Made by a program: the position numbers and the translations under genes
Part shown: in pieces, positions 23,601 to 32,335 of the stretch
How positions within the stretch are numbered: the stretch's first letter is position 1
Layout: each line of letters begins with the position of its first letter
Notes under the pieces: generated by a model
Databases searched by the model: none
Seen by the model: the letters and a program-made list of their open reading frames with translations, nothing else
What the model was told of the DNA's origin: nothing
From: Ditylenchus dipsaci
Lineage: Eukaryota; Nematoda; Chromadorea; Rhabditida; Anguinidae
Assembly: GCA_004194705.1 (NCBI GenBank)
Contig: SADC01001291.1
Coordinates: forward strand, 868,001-932,000
Direction of reading: 5' to 3'
Length of the DNA stretch: 64,000 nt

Positions 23601-26600
23601 GTCCTGTTTTGGCTGGACGGTATCTGTGGGGCTGAATGCACTCGAAAATTCATCCAGAAAACCGAAATCATCCAGAAAAGAGCCAGAAGAAGATGCCCTG
23701 AATATGACATTTTTTTTCATTATATACTAAGAATATTCAACCTAGAGTCCTCGGTCATTCCAGGAGAAGAAGCAGGGCTATGTGGCAAGGCATTGGGTGA
23801 CATGGATGGACTCCACAGGTTGTGGTAGTGCTGATTGGGGGACACCCCACCTTCTTGCCACTTGACCAGAAAGTTTTTGTGCAACTTCTCCTGATTTTCT
23901 TGTTCTCCTTCCTGCAATTTATAAGCATTAAAGGAGGGGGAAAAGCTACTTAGGTTTGAAAAAGTGGCCTCGGTGGCGCAGTGCGTAAGCGTTTGCGTTT
24001 TTTAACCCAAAATGGTGGGGTAAATTGCACTTTAGTAGTCCATTGGAATTTTACTAGTCCAATGGGAGTTTACTAGTCCAAAATATTTCAGTAGTCCGAA
24101 AATATTTCAGTAGTCTAAAATTATTTTAGTAGTCCGAAAAAATTCAGTGGTCTAACATATGTGATTTCAGTCTAGTAAGAGTTTTGAAGCAAAAAAATTT
24201 ATGTTAAAAAGCTGAAAAACAATCTTTGAAAGGGATAAGGGCTGTATTGGGAAGGGAAGGGACAAAAAAGGGCCACTAATCACACAGGCTATTTTGTGTA
24301 TTTTACCATTTTTTTCAACATGGACCGTGGCAAAAAAGCCTCTATATGCATTTTATGATCAAGAGTACTTCTCGGAATCATGTCTAAGGTAAGTGAATGC
24401 GCGAAGAGCTTGAAAAAGGCGGCCTATTGTCTTTTCGATCCTAAAAATAATAAGAACGTAGCATTTGCAATCCACCCACCTGTGAGACAGTTTTGTCATG
24501 TTTCTCTGCCTGATTTTCTGGGCCTTTTTGCTCTTCCTGTTCATACTTTTCCTGGTCATCCTCTGCCGTTTGCCCCATTCTAGAGTCTTGAACAGTGCAC
24601 TTGACAGTGTTGCCAGCCAGGAACAGGCGAATGTGGTTGAGCACCACCTGGATGAAAGTGTCTCTTTGACACAAATAGACCATGGTTTGGGTGTCGTAGA
24701 TGAAGTGTTTTAGACTGGCTATTATCTTTGCTTGGCTCTGTAACATATCGGCCCCCTGTTGGTCACTATCCAGCACGTCAAGTATTCGGGCTAGGGCACC
24801 ACTCTCGCGCAATATTACCCGCTCCAGGCATCCTGAAATGAGAAAGAAACCAGGTCATTGAAATAACTGTGTAATTATGAGCAGTGGGGTTACCTGAGCA
24901 AATGAGCACAGGAATTCACAGCAAGTGTTGGACAGACTGGTTCTGGCCAGCACGCTCTCAATGGCTGTCTTTCCAAATGATTCCCTGATTTCAAAGGAGT
25001 GATGTGTCAGTTTTAGCACAAATTTTTCCATTGATCCGACAAATCCTCTTGGAGCAGCTGATTGAACAGCAGCGAAACGCAATTGCTACTAAAATTGTGT
25101 ATTGACTGTGTGTACGAATGACTATGGTTGGGTTGTTGCATTACCTAGCAAGTTGTCGACCTACATCTCTGGGACAAAAGCGCATAAGATTCAGAAGGAT
25201 GTGGAGAATGTCTTCTCTATCTTTAGTCACTTCTGGACATGCGCTTAGTTTGGTGCCAATGTAGTAGCAGCTGTTGGAGAGAATCAGTGCCTAAAAGGAG
25301 TTGCTGATTGCCCTGGTTTATATTTTTAATATTTTTTCATATTTTCCCTTTTTTGGAAGCTTGTTTATCTTTTCAACTTTTCAATATTTTTGCATCAGCA
25401 AGCATTGTATTCCCCCTTAGTAAAAAGCTCTTACTTATTAGTTTTTAACCGACCTGATATAACTAGAAAAACTTGAAGAAAAACGTGTAAAAATAGTCTT
25501 TTAATTTTTAGAAATGTATAGTATTAGTTTTTTGATTTTCTCTTTTGATTAGCTATTTTTCGAATAAATTTTTCAAAAGCTGAAGATTGTATGAATTTGG
25601 CATGGTTAAAGCATTTTTTCAAAATATTTATATATTTATATAAACTTTGGTTATATATGTCTTAATTTTAGATGCATTCGATTTATAAAATGTTATCACC
25701 ATGATCATTATTTTGCGTTTCCACTAACTGTATACATTACACACCCCCAACCCATCCTCCCCTACCAGCCACAACGCGGACGCATCCCACCAACACCACT
25801 AGAGCTAGAGAAAGAAGAAGTCGGCTGGCAGGCGCACACCCTAACTAACAGCAGGCTGTCAATCCAGCCTCGTCACGTGTCTCCCTTTCCCTCTCTGACT
25901 GCAGCTTGTTGTTGTTTATTAGCAGCAGTAGGAGTAGTTATTTTTTCCAATTGTTTAGTTGGTGTTCAAAAATCCATCTTCCAGTCAAAATTCGATTTTC
26001 GATTACAAAATTTGTTGGACTGCGATACCGAAGTTGTAGTGTTCAATTGGTCTTATATTTCTTGTTTTCGCTAAATATGAGGACTAATGAGGAGGGCAGG
26101 TGAATCTGGCCCAAGAATATCATTTTACATAAATATATGTCAAAAAATGGCACTGTTTTTGTTGAGAACCCCCCCCCCCCCACTCAAACATTAAACTTTT
26201 TTGCCTTGTTCCCCCTTGTTGTTTTTGTAAATATTTAGAAAACCTCAACAAGAACAGTGCCCGCAAGATTCTACAAAACGCCTAAAATTAAAAATTTCAA
26301 CCCTCAACTGAAATCCTAAAATAAAATATTTTAAAAAATCCGAGACTTTTAGGTCTGAGATTGGCATAAAATAGCATGTAATTTCTCCTTCCCTACTAGT
26401 TGACCTATGCCTGATCCAGAAAGCATACAAAATATGGTTCGATCCTAAAGAGTCTGTCGTGGGATGTGGCTTTAGTTCTGGGTAGTGTGCACAGGGAATG
26501 CTTTTATTTCGTAATACCTTTGCTCCCACTCTCTAATAAGACTAATATAAACGTGTTTGCAGCCAGTCTATATATTGATTAGCGGTTGTGTGACCACATT

Positions 26601-29195
26601 CAGTATTCGCTTATTTAGATTGTTTATTGTCAGTAAAAATGTCATCAAGTGAGTCCACTGAATTGAAAGGAGGTCATGCTCCAGCTGAAAAAATTGCTGG
26701 AGGGGTTCGCATTGCCAGGTCAGTTTTAGGGTATACTATCTAGCTAACTGTTTGTATGTGGTTTGCAGAAAGGAAAAACCACACAACACTTCCGAGTCCG
26801 CTGAGGCTACTCCAGAGCCTAAGGCAGAGGGTGAAGAGGGCAGCGAGGAGTTGAGTGAGACAACGGGTACTAGTAATGTGCTTGCCCATAGTGATTTGGC
26901 TGCTCAGGTAAAATTATTTTTTCGAAAAAATCTAACGTTTAAGTTATTATAAAAGGAGTAGACATTTACGGCTGAATTTTCGACATTTAATTTTGCCATT
27001 ATTTCGACATGGTGAAAGATTTCTGAACTAACACACACATGTGCTGCGTTAGCTCAGTTGGCAGAGCGTTAGGCTTTTACCCCGCAACCTAATGGCCGTG
27101 GGTTCGAGCCCCACACGCAGCTTGAAATTTTTTTCCATTAAAAAAGAAAGTAAGGCATTCATTGACATGATTTGATTGAAAAATTTGACCCTACTATAGA
27201 ATACCACCCCCCCCCCCAAAAAAAATCCGACCTTTTAAAACTTAAGTAAAAAGTACCCAAATATATGTCCCAGACCCCGGAAAATGTGCGCAAACTCTTC
27301 ATTAGTCACAACTTCCGTACGCTGGCCTACCCCAAGCCTAAGGCTAAGCCTAAACTTGTTGTTTGCAAGGGTAGTTACAGCGATTTTATAAGGTCGGATT
27401 TTGGGGGGGGGGTATTCTATAGTAGCGCCAAAAATTTTATAAGAAGGTACTTGATAACATTAAGTTTTTGAAATGGTTACTTTACCCAAAATACTTTTAT
27501 AACATTTTGTAAAACTATAATGAGGCATATGATGCCTCAACGATGATTCAGTAGAAAGAGCAGATCCAGTGCTACGTAATGCAAAAAAATTATGTGAAAA
27601 ATTGATTCGAAGTCATTAGCCTTTTTATAATCTTTTTTACATTTGGTGAAACATTAAAAATCTTCTTTCTCGAAATTGATGAAAATTGGTTCAGCTTTAA
27701 GTTATTTCAAATTTTTTAGACTAAACTGGACTATCCAGAGGCTGCAGTGAAGCATGCTCACGAGAAACCTGGTACTCAGCCCACTGTTCAATATCAACAA
27801 GTCAATGAGGTTTGTGGTCGAACTGTACATAAGATAATCTGCAATTTGCAGGCAAGCAACAAACACCGCATGAACCACCAACAGTTCCAGCCAAGAAAAC
27901 ACTAAGCTACCTAATAGCACCACAAAAAAACACCGAAATATTCACCTATCTACCCACAACAGTTTTATAGAGGCTCTGTCTTCACTGGTTTCTAACTGAG
28001 CAACATCCTGACCTTTTTCAAAAAAAATCAAAAATAAAAATGCAAAAAATTCTTTTGTATCAAAAGAGTCGAAAATTCTAAAATCATTGTCAAATAAATT
28101 CGGTTATTAAAAGTTTATTATCTTGGTTTTACGACTTTACTGTCTTTGCCTAAACCTTTTTTCTGTAAGCTAAAACTACATTCACGCAGAGCAAGTCAAA
28201 GTCATGCAGGAAGACCCAATGCATTTGACTTTGTGTGCGTGAGTGTAAGACAACAAATGTTTCCTCCATTTTCTATTTTGGAAAACCATCAAACTACCAA
28301 TCAAAATCACTTCTTTATGTGTATTCCACTCTATCTTTGAAGGTGTTAATAAAGGCTAATACAAACTGAAATTGTTGATCTCACAATTTATACATCGTGT
28401 CACAAAAAAACAGACATTTTTCGAATGAATAAATTGGTTTTGTCAAGAGGTAAACCAAGAAAATACGACGCTAGTGTAATATATCCTCCCCAATAATTTT
28501 AGAAGGGTACCTAAAACCACTATTTTTGAAAAAAAGTTGTACAAAAGCCATTGTTAGTATTGGCTAGTTCCTGAGCCTAAGCCTAAATTATTGGGTGGGA
28601 TATGTTACACTAGCGCTTTTTAAGAGGGTTGTTACAAATCCGAATTTTTATTTTGAACTTTTCAAATTTTAGTTTTATTCTTTCTGGAGGGCTTGTATAA
28701 AATTTCTGATTTTCTTTGAAAAATGTTCGAAATAATTTTTAGAAAAAACTTTTGTTTACCAAAACGATGTTTTACAAATGCACAAAGTAACTCACCTTGG
28801 AGTTGCATCCCCTTTTGGACAAGTAGCGCACAATCCTGAGTGCTTTATCAGCCAAAGCTGGCTCCTGGTGAATAATCGTAGAGGCTATCCGGTCTAGCAG
28901 ATTAGCATTGGAGGTTAGGTTGAATGACTGTTTCCAGGTACATAGATTGCCAAGAAGACGAAGCACGCTGGCTTTGGTGGTATTCTCTGTCTGCTCTCCA
29001 CTCTCTAACAGTCGAAGAAACAGCTGGGTCAGACCACTGGCATTGCTGGAGTTAAGCTGTATTCGATCCAGATAAGAGTTTAGATAAAACCAAAAATATT
29101 TTACCTCTACACAAGCAGCCAAAGAAAAGTGGCATAGGTTAGCAAGCAGACTAACCACTTCTCGCAACACTCTTTCTCGATACAAGGCATTGCCT
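20672..29195 (-). CDS. ARMC5: ARMC5: armadillo repeats plus C-terminal BTB, 5' incomplete
   Basis: ARMC5 is known as a CUL3 substrate adaptor that targets the RNA polymerase II subunit RPB1. Exons I infer (minus): 29195-29105, 29056-28796, 25290-25145, 25088-24894, 24832-24480, 23911-23742, 23697-about 23436, 23091-23014, 22946-22774, 22711-22616, 21981-21785, 21734-21492, 21438-21256, 21013-20672 (stop TAG). Armadillo-like helices come first (REVVSLLANLC, LRLLGNLCT, ALRIVRYLSKRGC), then IIASLKHFIYDT, an acidic/serine-rich middle, more helical repeats, and a BTB region (CIVPKEDLCEASAYFR, GMFQNDFAE, FLHYLLGC). The order and the FLHYLLGC word match ARMC5. The N-terminus is not found upstream. 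Frame breaks occur near 25040 and 21895, and the splice near 23436 is unclear. Confidence 0.85.
22255..22570. repeat. inverted-repeat element in an ARMC5 intron
   Basis: GAAATTCTGTTTTTACAG on the left is mirrored by TAAAAACAGAATTTCGAA on the right, with further matching blocks outward (CATAACTTTTT / AAAAAGTT). The centre carries TATATAATATGAAAACACGG, related to blocks near 6620 and 18275. Confidence 0.55.
23960..24170. repeat. tRNA 5'-half-like sequence joined to TAGTCC iterons
   Basis: GGCCTCGGTGGCGCAGTGCG (from 23966) resembles a tRNA acceptor plus D arm, and after the anticodon region it changes into a tandem of roughly 20-23 bp built on TAGTCCGAAAATATTTCAG (about 24035-24160). It lies in an ARMC5 intron. 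The arrangement resembles the split tRNA at 3420, but no matching 3' half is visible. Confidence 0.5.
24310..24405. repeat. arm of a dispersed foldback element
   Basis: GCCTCTATATGCATTTTATG, ATCAAGAGTACTTCTCGG, AATCATGTCTAAGGTAAGTG match the left arm of the copies at 42010, 48405 and (reverse strand) 60670. It lies in an ARMC5 intron. Confidence 0.6.
25300..26638. other. ARMC5 intron / DAP1 upstream region with a G+C-richer patch
   Basis: AT-rich until about 25735, then a patch (25740-26060) with CCCACCAACACC, GGCTGGCAGGCGCAC, an E-box CACGTG (about 25876) and CTGCAGCTTGTTG. It could be the DAP1 promoter region, about 0.6 to 0.9 kb upstream of the DAP1 start codon. Open frames here are short and unconvincing. 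Confidence 0.35.
26639..27905 (+). CDS. DAP1: DAP1, death-associated protein 1, complete, 120 aa in four exons
   Basis: DAP1 is a small, disordered, proline-rich cytosolic protein; in mammals mTOR phosphorylates it and it restrains autophagy. Exons are 26639-26718, 26769-26907, 27720-27809 and 27852-27905 (stop TAA), all with GT-AG borders and compatible phases. The N-terminus MSSSESTELKGGHAPAEKIA, GGVRI and the following basic KEKPH match the family start, as do LDYPEAAVKHAHEKP in exon 3 and the QPRK end. The acidic stretch in exon 2 is longer than in vertebrates (120 versus about 102 residues). The gene lies on the opposite strand inside an ARMC5 intron, and its own second intron holds a tRNA-Lys-like gene and a MITE. 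An AATAAA (28094-28099) could be the polyadenylation signal. Confidence 0.92.
27043..27121 (+). tRNA. tRNA-Lys(UUU)-like gene with an enlarged anticodon loop
   Basis: Acceptor GCTGCGT pairs with ACGCAGC, D arm GCTC..GAGC, T stem GTGGG/CCCAC with loop TTCGAGC, all canonical. The anticodon stem TTAGG/CCTAA encloses 14 nt (CTTTTACCCCGCAA) instead of 7. The first seven fit a Lys TTT loop, so the extra 7 nt would be a very short intron next to position 37, or the gene is defective. It sits in DAP1 intron 2, same strand. Confidence 0.75.
27189..27429. mobile_element. poly-C-ended MITE in DAP1 intron 2
   Basis: The left arm CTACTATAGAATACCACCCC with a C run is mirrored by GGGGTATTCTATAGTAGCG on the right. 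The interior (CAAACTCTTCATTAGTCACA, CCGTACGCTGGCCTACCCC) is shared, in the opposite orientation, with the element at 57220-57492. Confidence 0.75.
28094..28099 (+). terminator. candidate polyadenylation signal of DAP1
   Basis: AATAAA about 190 nt after the DAP1 stop codon, in AT-rich DNA. It fits in position, but an AATAAA is common by chance here. Confidence 0.35.
28468..28617. mobile_element. short inverted-repeat MITE, about 150 bp
   Basis: ACGCTAGTGTAATATATCC at the left and ATATGTTACACTAGCGCT at the right form the termini, with CAATAATTTTAG / TAAATTATTG just inside. It is the same family as 11805-11945 and lies in the ARMC5 intron that also holds DAP1. Confidence 0.7.
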
Positions 29196-29363
29196 CTGAA
29201 AATAAATGATCTGTAAATATTTGCTTACTACTTCTAAGTTTGAGTTCTGTCGAAATGAATTACCATATGTCCTGAAACATAAGGATCCATTATTAGCGCA
29301 CACTTTAATAAAAAGCCCTCCTGGTGAAATATTGAAAAATACAAGCCCATGACCCAATCTTTG

Positions 29364-29604
29364 TTAAAGGGACATACCAGTGCGTTACACTGCAATTAAA
29401 GCGGGACCAGCAATTTCTTTCTCTCTTGACCATTTGATGCAAGCATTCTCTCTGATACGACAAAAGTTTTCTAACTACTTTTTAAAAGTAGGATAAAGTC
29501 TTTAATATCAGATTTGACATAAAACGATTGATAACAAGAAAATTTTTGAAAAATAGGTGGTCCCCCTTTAATTTTCAGTGTAACGCGCTGGTATGCCCCT
29601 TTAA
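29364..29604. mobile_element. TTAA-flanked MITE
   Basis: TTAAAGGGACATACCAGTGC and the complement of GCGCTGGTATGCCCCTTTAA match as terminal repeats, extended by CGTTACACTG. The ends are TTAA on both sides, as expected for piggyBac-type insertion. A related end lies near 36640, and the 38415-38654 element has similar ends. Confidence 0.65.
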
Positions 29605-29639
29605 AAAATGTATTTTTAAGGAAAAAAAGAAATTGTAAT

Positions 29640-30045
29640 TTTCGAACGGTGTTTTCAAAAATCACACCTCACACTTTGGGTCACACTTACTTCGTCTACC
29701 CTTTTCGCATAAATTCTGTTTTTGTATTTCGGATATTTTCGTACCATTTGGTAGCTGAGATACTTCTCTATCGATTCAGTGGTCAAACAACCCACTTTAA
29801 ATTTTTTTTTGACATAATCACACTTTTGGTGACAAAATGTGATTTTTAGTGTGATTTTGGTGTGGAATTGTCGCGTTTGAATTCCGCCTGGATATTTGAC
29901 CAATTAGTCGATAGAGAATATCTTAGCTACAAAGCGGTACAAAATATCCGAAATACGAAAACAAAATTTATGCGAAAAGGGTAGACGAGGTAAGTGTGAT
30001 CCAAGTTTGAAAGTGTGATTTTTGAAAACACTGTTTTTGAATACG
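29640..30045. repeat. about 400-bp foldback repeat
   Basis: Left arm words (GTCTACCCTTTTCGCATAAA, TATTTCGGATATTTTCGTAC) recur reversed on the right (GTACAAAATATCCGAAATAC, TTTATGCGAAAAGGGTAGAC). The outer ends share TTTTCAAAAATCACAC / GTGTGATTTTTGAAAAC. No open frame of note. Confidence 0.7.
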
Positions 30046-30084
30046 TTTTATGGCATACGGACGTTTAGCGGTTGGCGTAACAGA

Positions 30085-30597
30085 TGTTACGAAAATCGCT
30101 AAACGTCACACCAAAGCGCCAAGCTTTTGAATTTTTTCATTTCATTATTACTTTTAGGACGGTCGGGTGTTTTTCCTACTGTTTTAACTCTCTTAATTTT
30201 TTTACAGAAGTTTTTTTGAGCCCTTTGATGGGTTTTTCGGTTCTCTTTCAAGGTTTTGGCTGCTTGAGTCAACTGTCTGCTAAAAGTGGATGACTATTCT
30301 ATATCCACATAATTACGATTTCCATATTCAAAATGTTGAACGATGGCTAATCAATCTTTTCGCCTTGATATTCTGTGCTTCTACCAATATTTTTTGCGGC
30401 ACATCCATGACATAAAGCCTTATGAATTTGTGAAAAATCTATCAAAGGGCTCAAAAAGAAACTTCGGTTAAAAAATTGAGAGAGCTAAAACAGTAGGAAA
30501 AACACCCGATCATCCTAAAAGTGATAATGAATTTAAAAAATTCAAAAGCTTGGCGTTTTGGTGTGACGTTTAGCGGTTTTTGTACAGGGTGGCCATA
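30085..30597. repeat. about 510-bp foldback repeat
   Basis: ACGAAAATCGCTAAACGTCA on the left is matched on the right by TGACGTTTAGCGGTTTTTGT. Inner blocks (GGTCGGGTGTTTTTCCTACT / AGTAGGAAAAACACCCGATC) also pair. No coding content. Confidence 0.7.
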
Positions 30598-30599
30598 AT

Positions 30600-31300
30600 G
30601 CCCCCTTTAGGGGGTAAACGTTTTCCAGGTTCCAAAACCTGTTTTCTGGACTAATTCGGGCACGCTGAAGATGGTTTGATGAGAGTAAAATAAGGTTTTA
30701 TATGGTATTTTTTAAGTATTAGGAGATAATTGATTTTTCCAAACTCAAAAAATACCCGAGAAAACGACATTTTAACACTGTCAAACCATCTTCAGCATGC
30801 CCGAATTAGTCCAGAAAAAGGGTTTTGGAACCCGAAAAAGTAAAAAAAAATTGCTCCAAGTGGACGACCACTTGGTGGATCCGGTACAATTGAGTACGGT
30901 TCAGGTGTATTGGGTTCCTTCAAGTAAATAATTACCCTGCAAGTGGTTAAACTCTAACCGTTAGAGTATAATCTACACGGATTAATCGCGACCTACTGGA
31001 TTCACAATCATCCCCTATAAGTGGGCCGGGTGGTTTAGGCACCCTCCAGAGGATTAGAGTATTCACCAAGTGGATTGGTACCTTGAGGATGGTTTAGGTA
31101 CCCTTCAGTAGATTTGAATGTCCTTGAGGTAGATTGGATCACCTTTAAATAATTTTTAAATAATTTCCGAAGCATCCAGATGGTTTCAGTGCCCTACAAA
31201 TTAATTGGGTACCCTCCAGGTGAATAGGGTGCAATCCAAGTGGATTAGGTACTCTCCATGTGGTTTCAATACACTCTAGGTGGGTCCGCCGCCATTCTGG
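30600..31300. repeat. inverted repeat followed by a degenerate minisatellite
   Basis: CCAGGTTCCAAAACCTG / GGGTTTTGGAACCCG and CAAACCATCTTCAGC blocks pair around a centre near 30725. From about 30880 follow degenerate units of roughly 28-30 bp such as TGGGTACCCTCCAGGTGAAT to 31300. The flank CCAAGTGGACGACCACTTGG (30858) is the block seen inside the insert at 3461-3946 and near 40451. Confidence 0.6.
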
Positions 31301-31467
31301 ACCTATTATGCCGATGAACTATGCCTACTTTTAGTTAAAACCAAAATTTCGGATTGTAGTGGTGGATACCCATCAAGAAAGGATACCAGATGGTTCTCCT
31401 ACCCACCCTGAGGCTTACTGGTCCAATAAAAACTACTTTATGACTATTATTCAAGAAAAAAATTTCT

Positions 31468-31570
31468 GCTACACCAGGATTAGAACCTGTGACCTCAGGT
31501 CGGGCGCGATTTGTCCTAGGGCGCGAAATGGGCGGGCACGAAATGACTCGGGCACGAAATGTCCTATACC
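31468..31570 (-). repeat. tRNA 3'-half-like sequence abutting GGGCACGAAATG iterons
   Basis: On the minus strand, CCTGAGGTCACAGGTTCTAA then TCCTGGTGTAGCAG has a variable loop, T arm and acceptor strand. Directly 5' of it are three to four copies of CATTTCGTGCCCG-like units. No tRNA 5' half is visible on the other side of the iterons. Confidence 0.5.
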
Positions 31571-31639
31571 CCGCTACGGTGGTCAGTTGAATTGGTGGTC
31601 AGTTGATATTTTACCGTTACAGAATGATTTTGGAAATTT

Positions 31640-31950
31640 AAGTGTTGAGATATGGCCTGTTGAAAAAAACCAATTTCGGATCAAGTGTAGTATACACCCT
31701 TCACTCAAGTGTAGTATACACCCTTCAGTCAAATTAGCTTGGGGACCAAGGCATAAATTTTAAAATTATTTTATTTTAAAAAAAGTTGCCTTGGTCCCCA
31801 AGCTAATTTGACTGAAGGGTGTATACTACACTTGAGTGAAGGGTGTATAGTAAAACTTAGCCCCAATTTCTTGTTAAATATGCAAGTTTTTGCCAATTTT
31901 TCGAATTTTGGTCATTTTTCAAGAAATTGGTTTTTTCAACAGGCCATATC
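31640..31950. repeat. palindrome with GTGTAGTATACACCCTTCA repeats
   Basis: TGTTGAGATATGGCCTGTTG on the left pairs with CAACAGGCCATATCTCAAC on the right. Inside, 20-bp units around GTGTAGTATACACCCTTCA and AGCTTGGGGACCAAGGC are mirrored about 31765. The hAT element at 31956 inserted into its right end. Confidence 0.7.
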
Positions 31951-32335
31951 TCAACCAGGGCTGTGCACGGCCGGGTTTTGGTCTGCCCGGCCCGGCCGCT
32001 GCTTAACTATAAAAGCCCGGCCCGGAAGGGTGTCGGCCCGGCCTGGCCCGAGCCCGACCCGAAAAGCCCGAAAATTTCCAAAGCACAATTCTAACATTTT
32101 TTAAGTAACAAAATATCAGAATTTCATTTTTTGTGATAAATTTTGGCGTTGAAATAAACCGAAAAAAGCTCACGAGTGACTTAGACGAACTTTTTCAAAT
32201 GGCCGATCAAAACTCTGAAGAGGAAGATGAAATCAACAAATATCTAGCAAAAGAGTTTTTATTAGACCCACAAGATCTATTAGAGTTTTGAAAATCACAA
32301 TCAGAATACTTTAAGTCAATGAGCAGAATTGCTAG

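Noticed and set aside
24330..24400. CTTCTCGG..CTAAG..AAGTG in the foldback arm, similar to the 5' end of U2 snRNA
   Set aside because: Only about 28 nt match loosely. The branch-recognition GTAGTA and Sm-site regions of U2 are absent, and the arm is part of a palindromic repeat.
24370..24400. TCTAAG/GTAAGTG as a possible spliced-leader RNA donor
   Set aside because: No Sm site or exon conservation follows, and there is no shared leader at gene starts here. The word lies in a repeat arm.
31359..31763. 134-codon plus-strand open frame
   Set aside because: It runs across a tRNA fragment, iterons and a palindrome, so the frame is a by-product of repeats.
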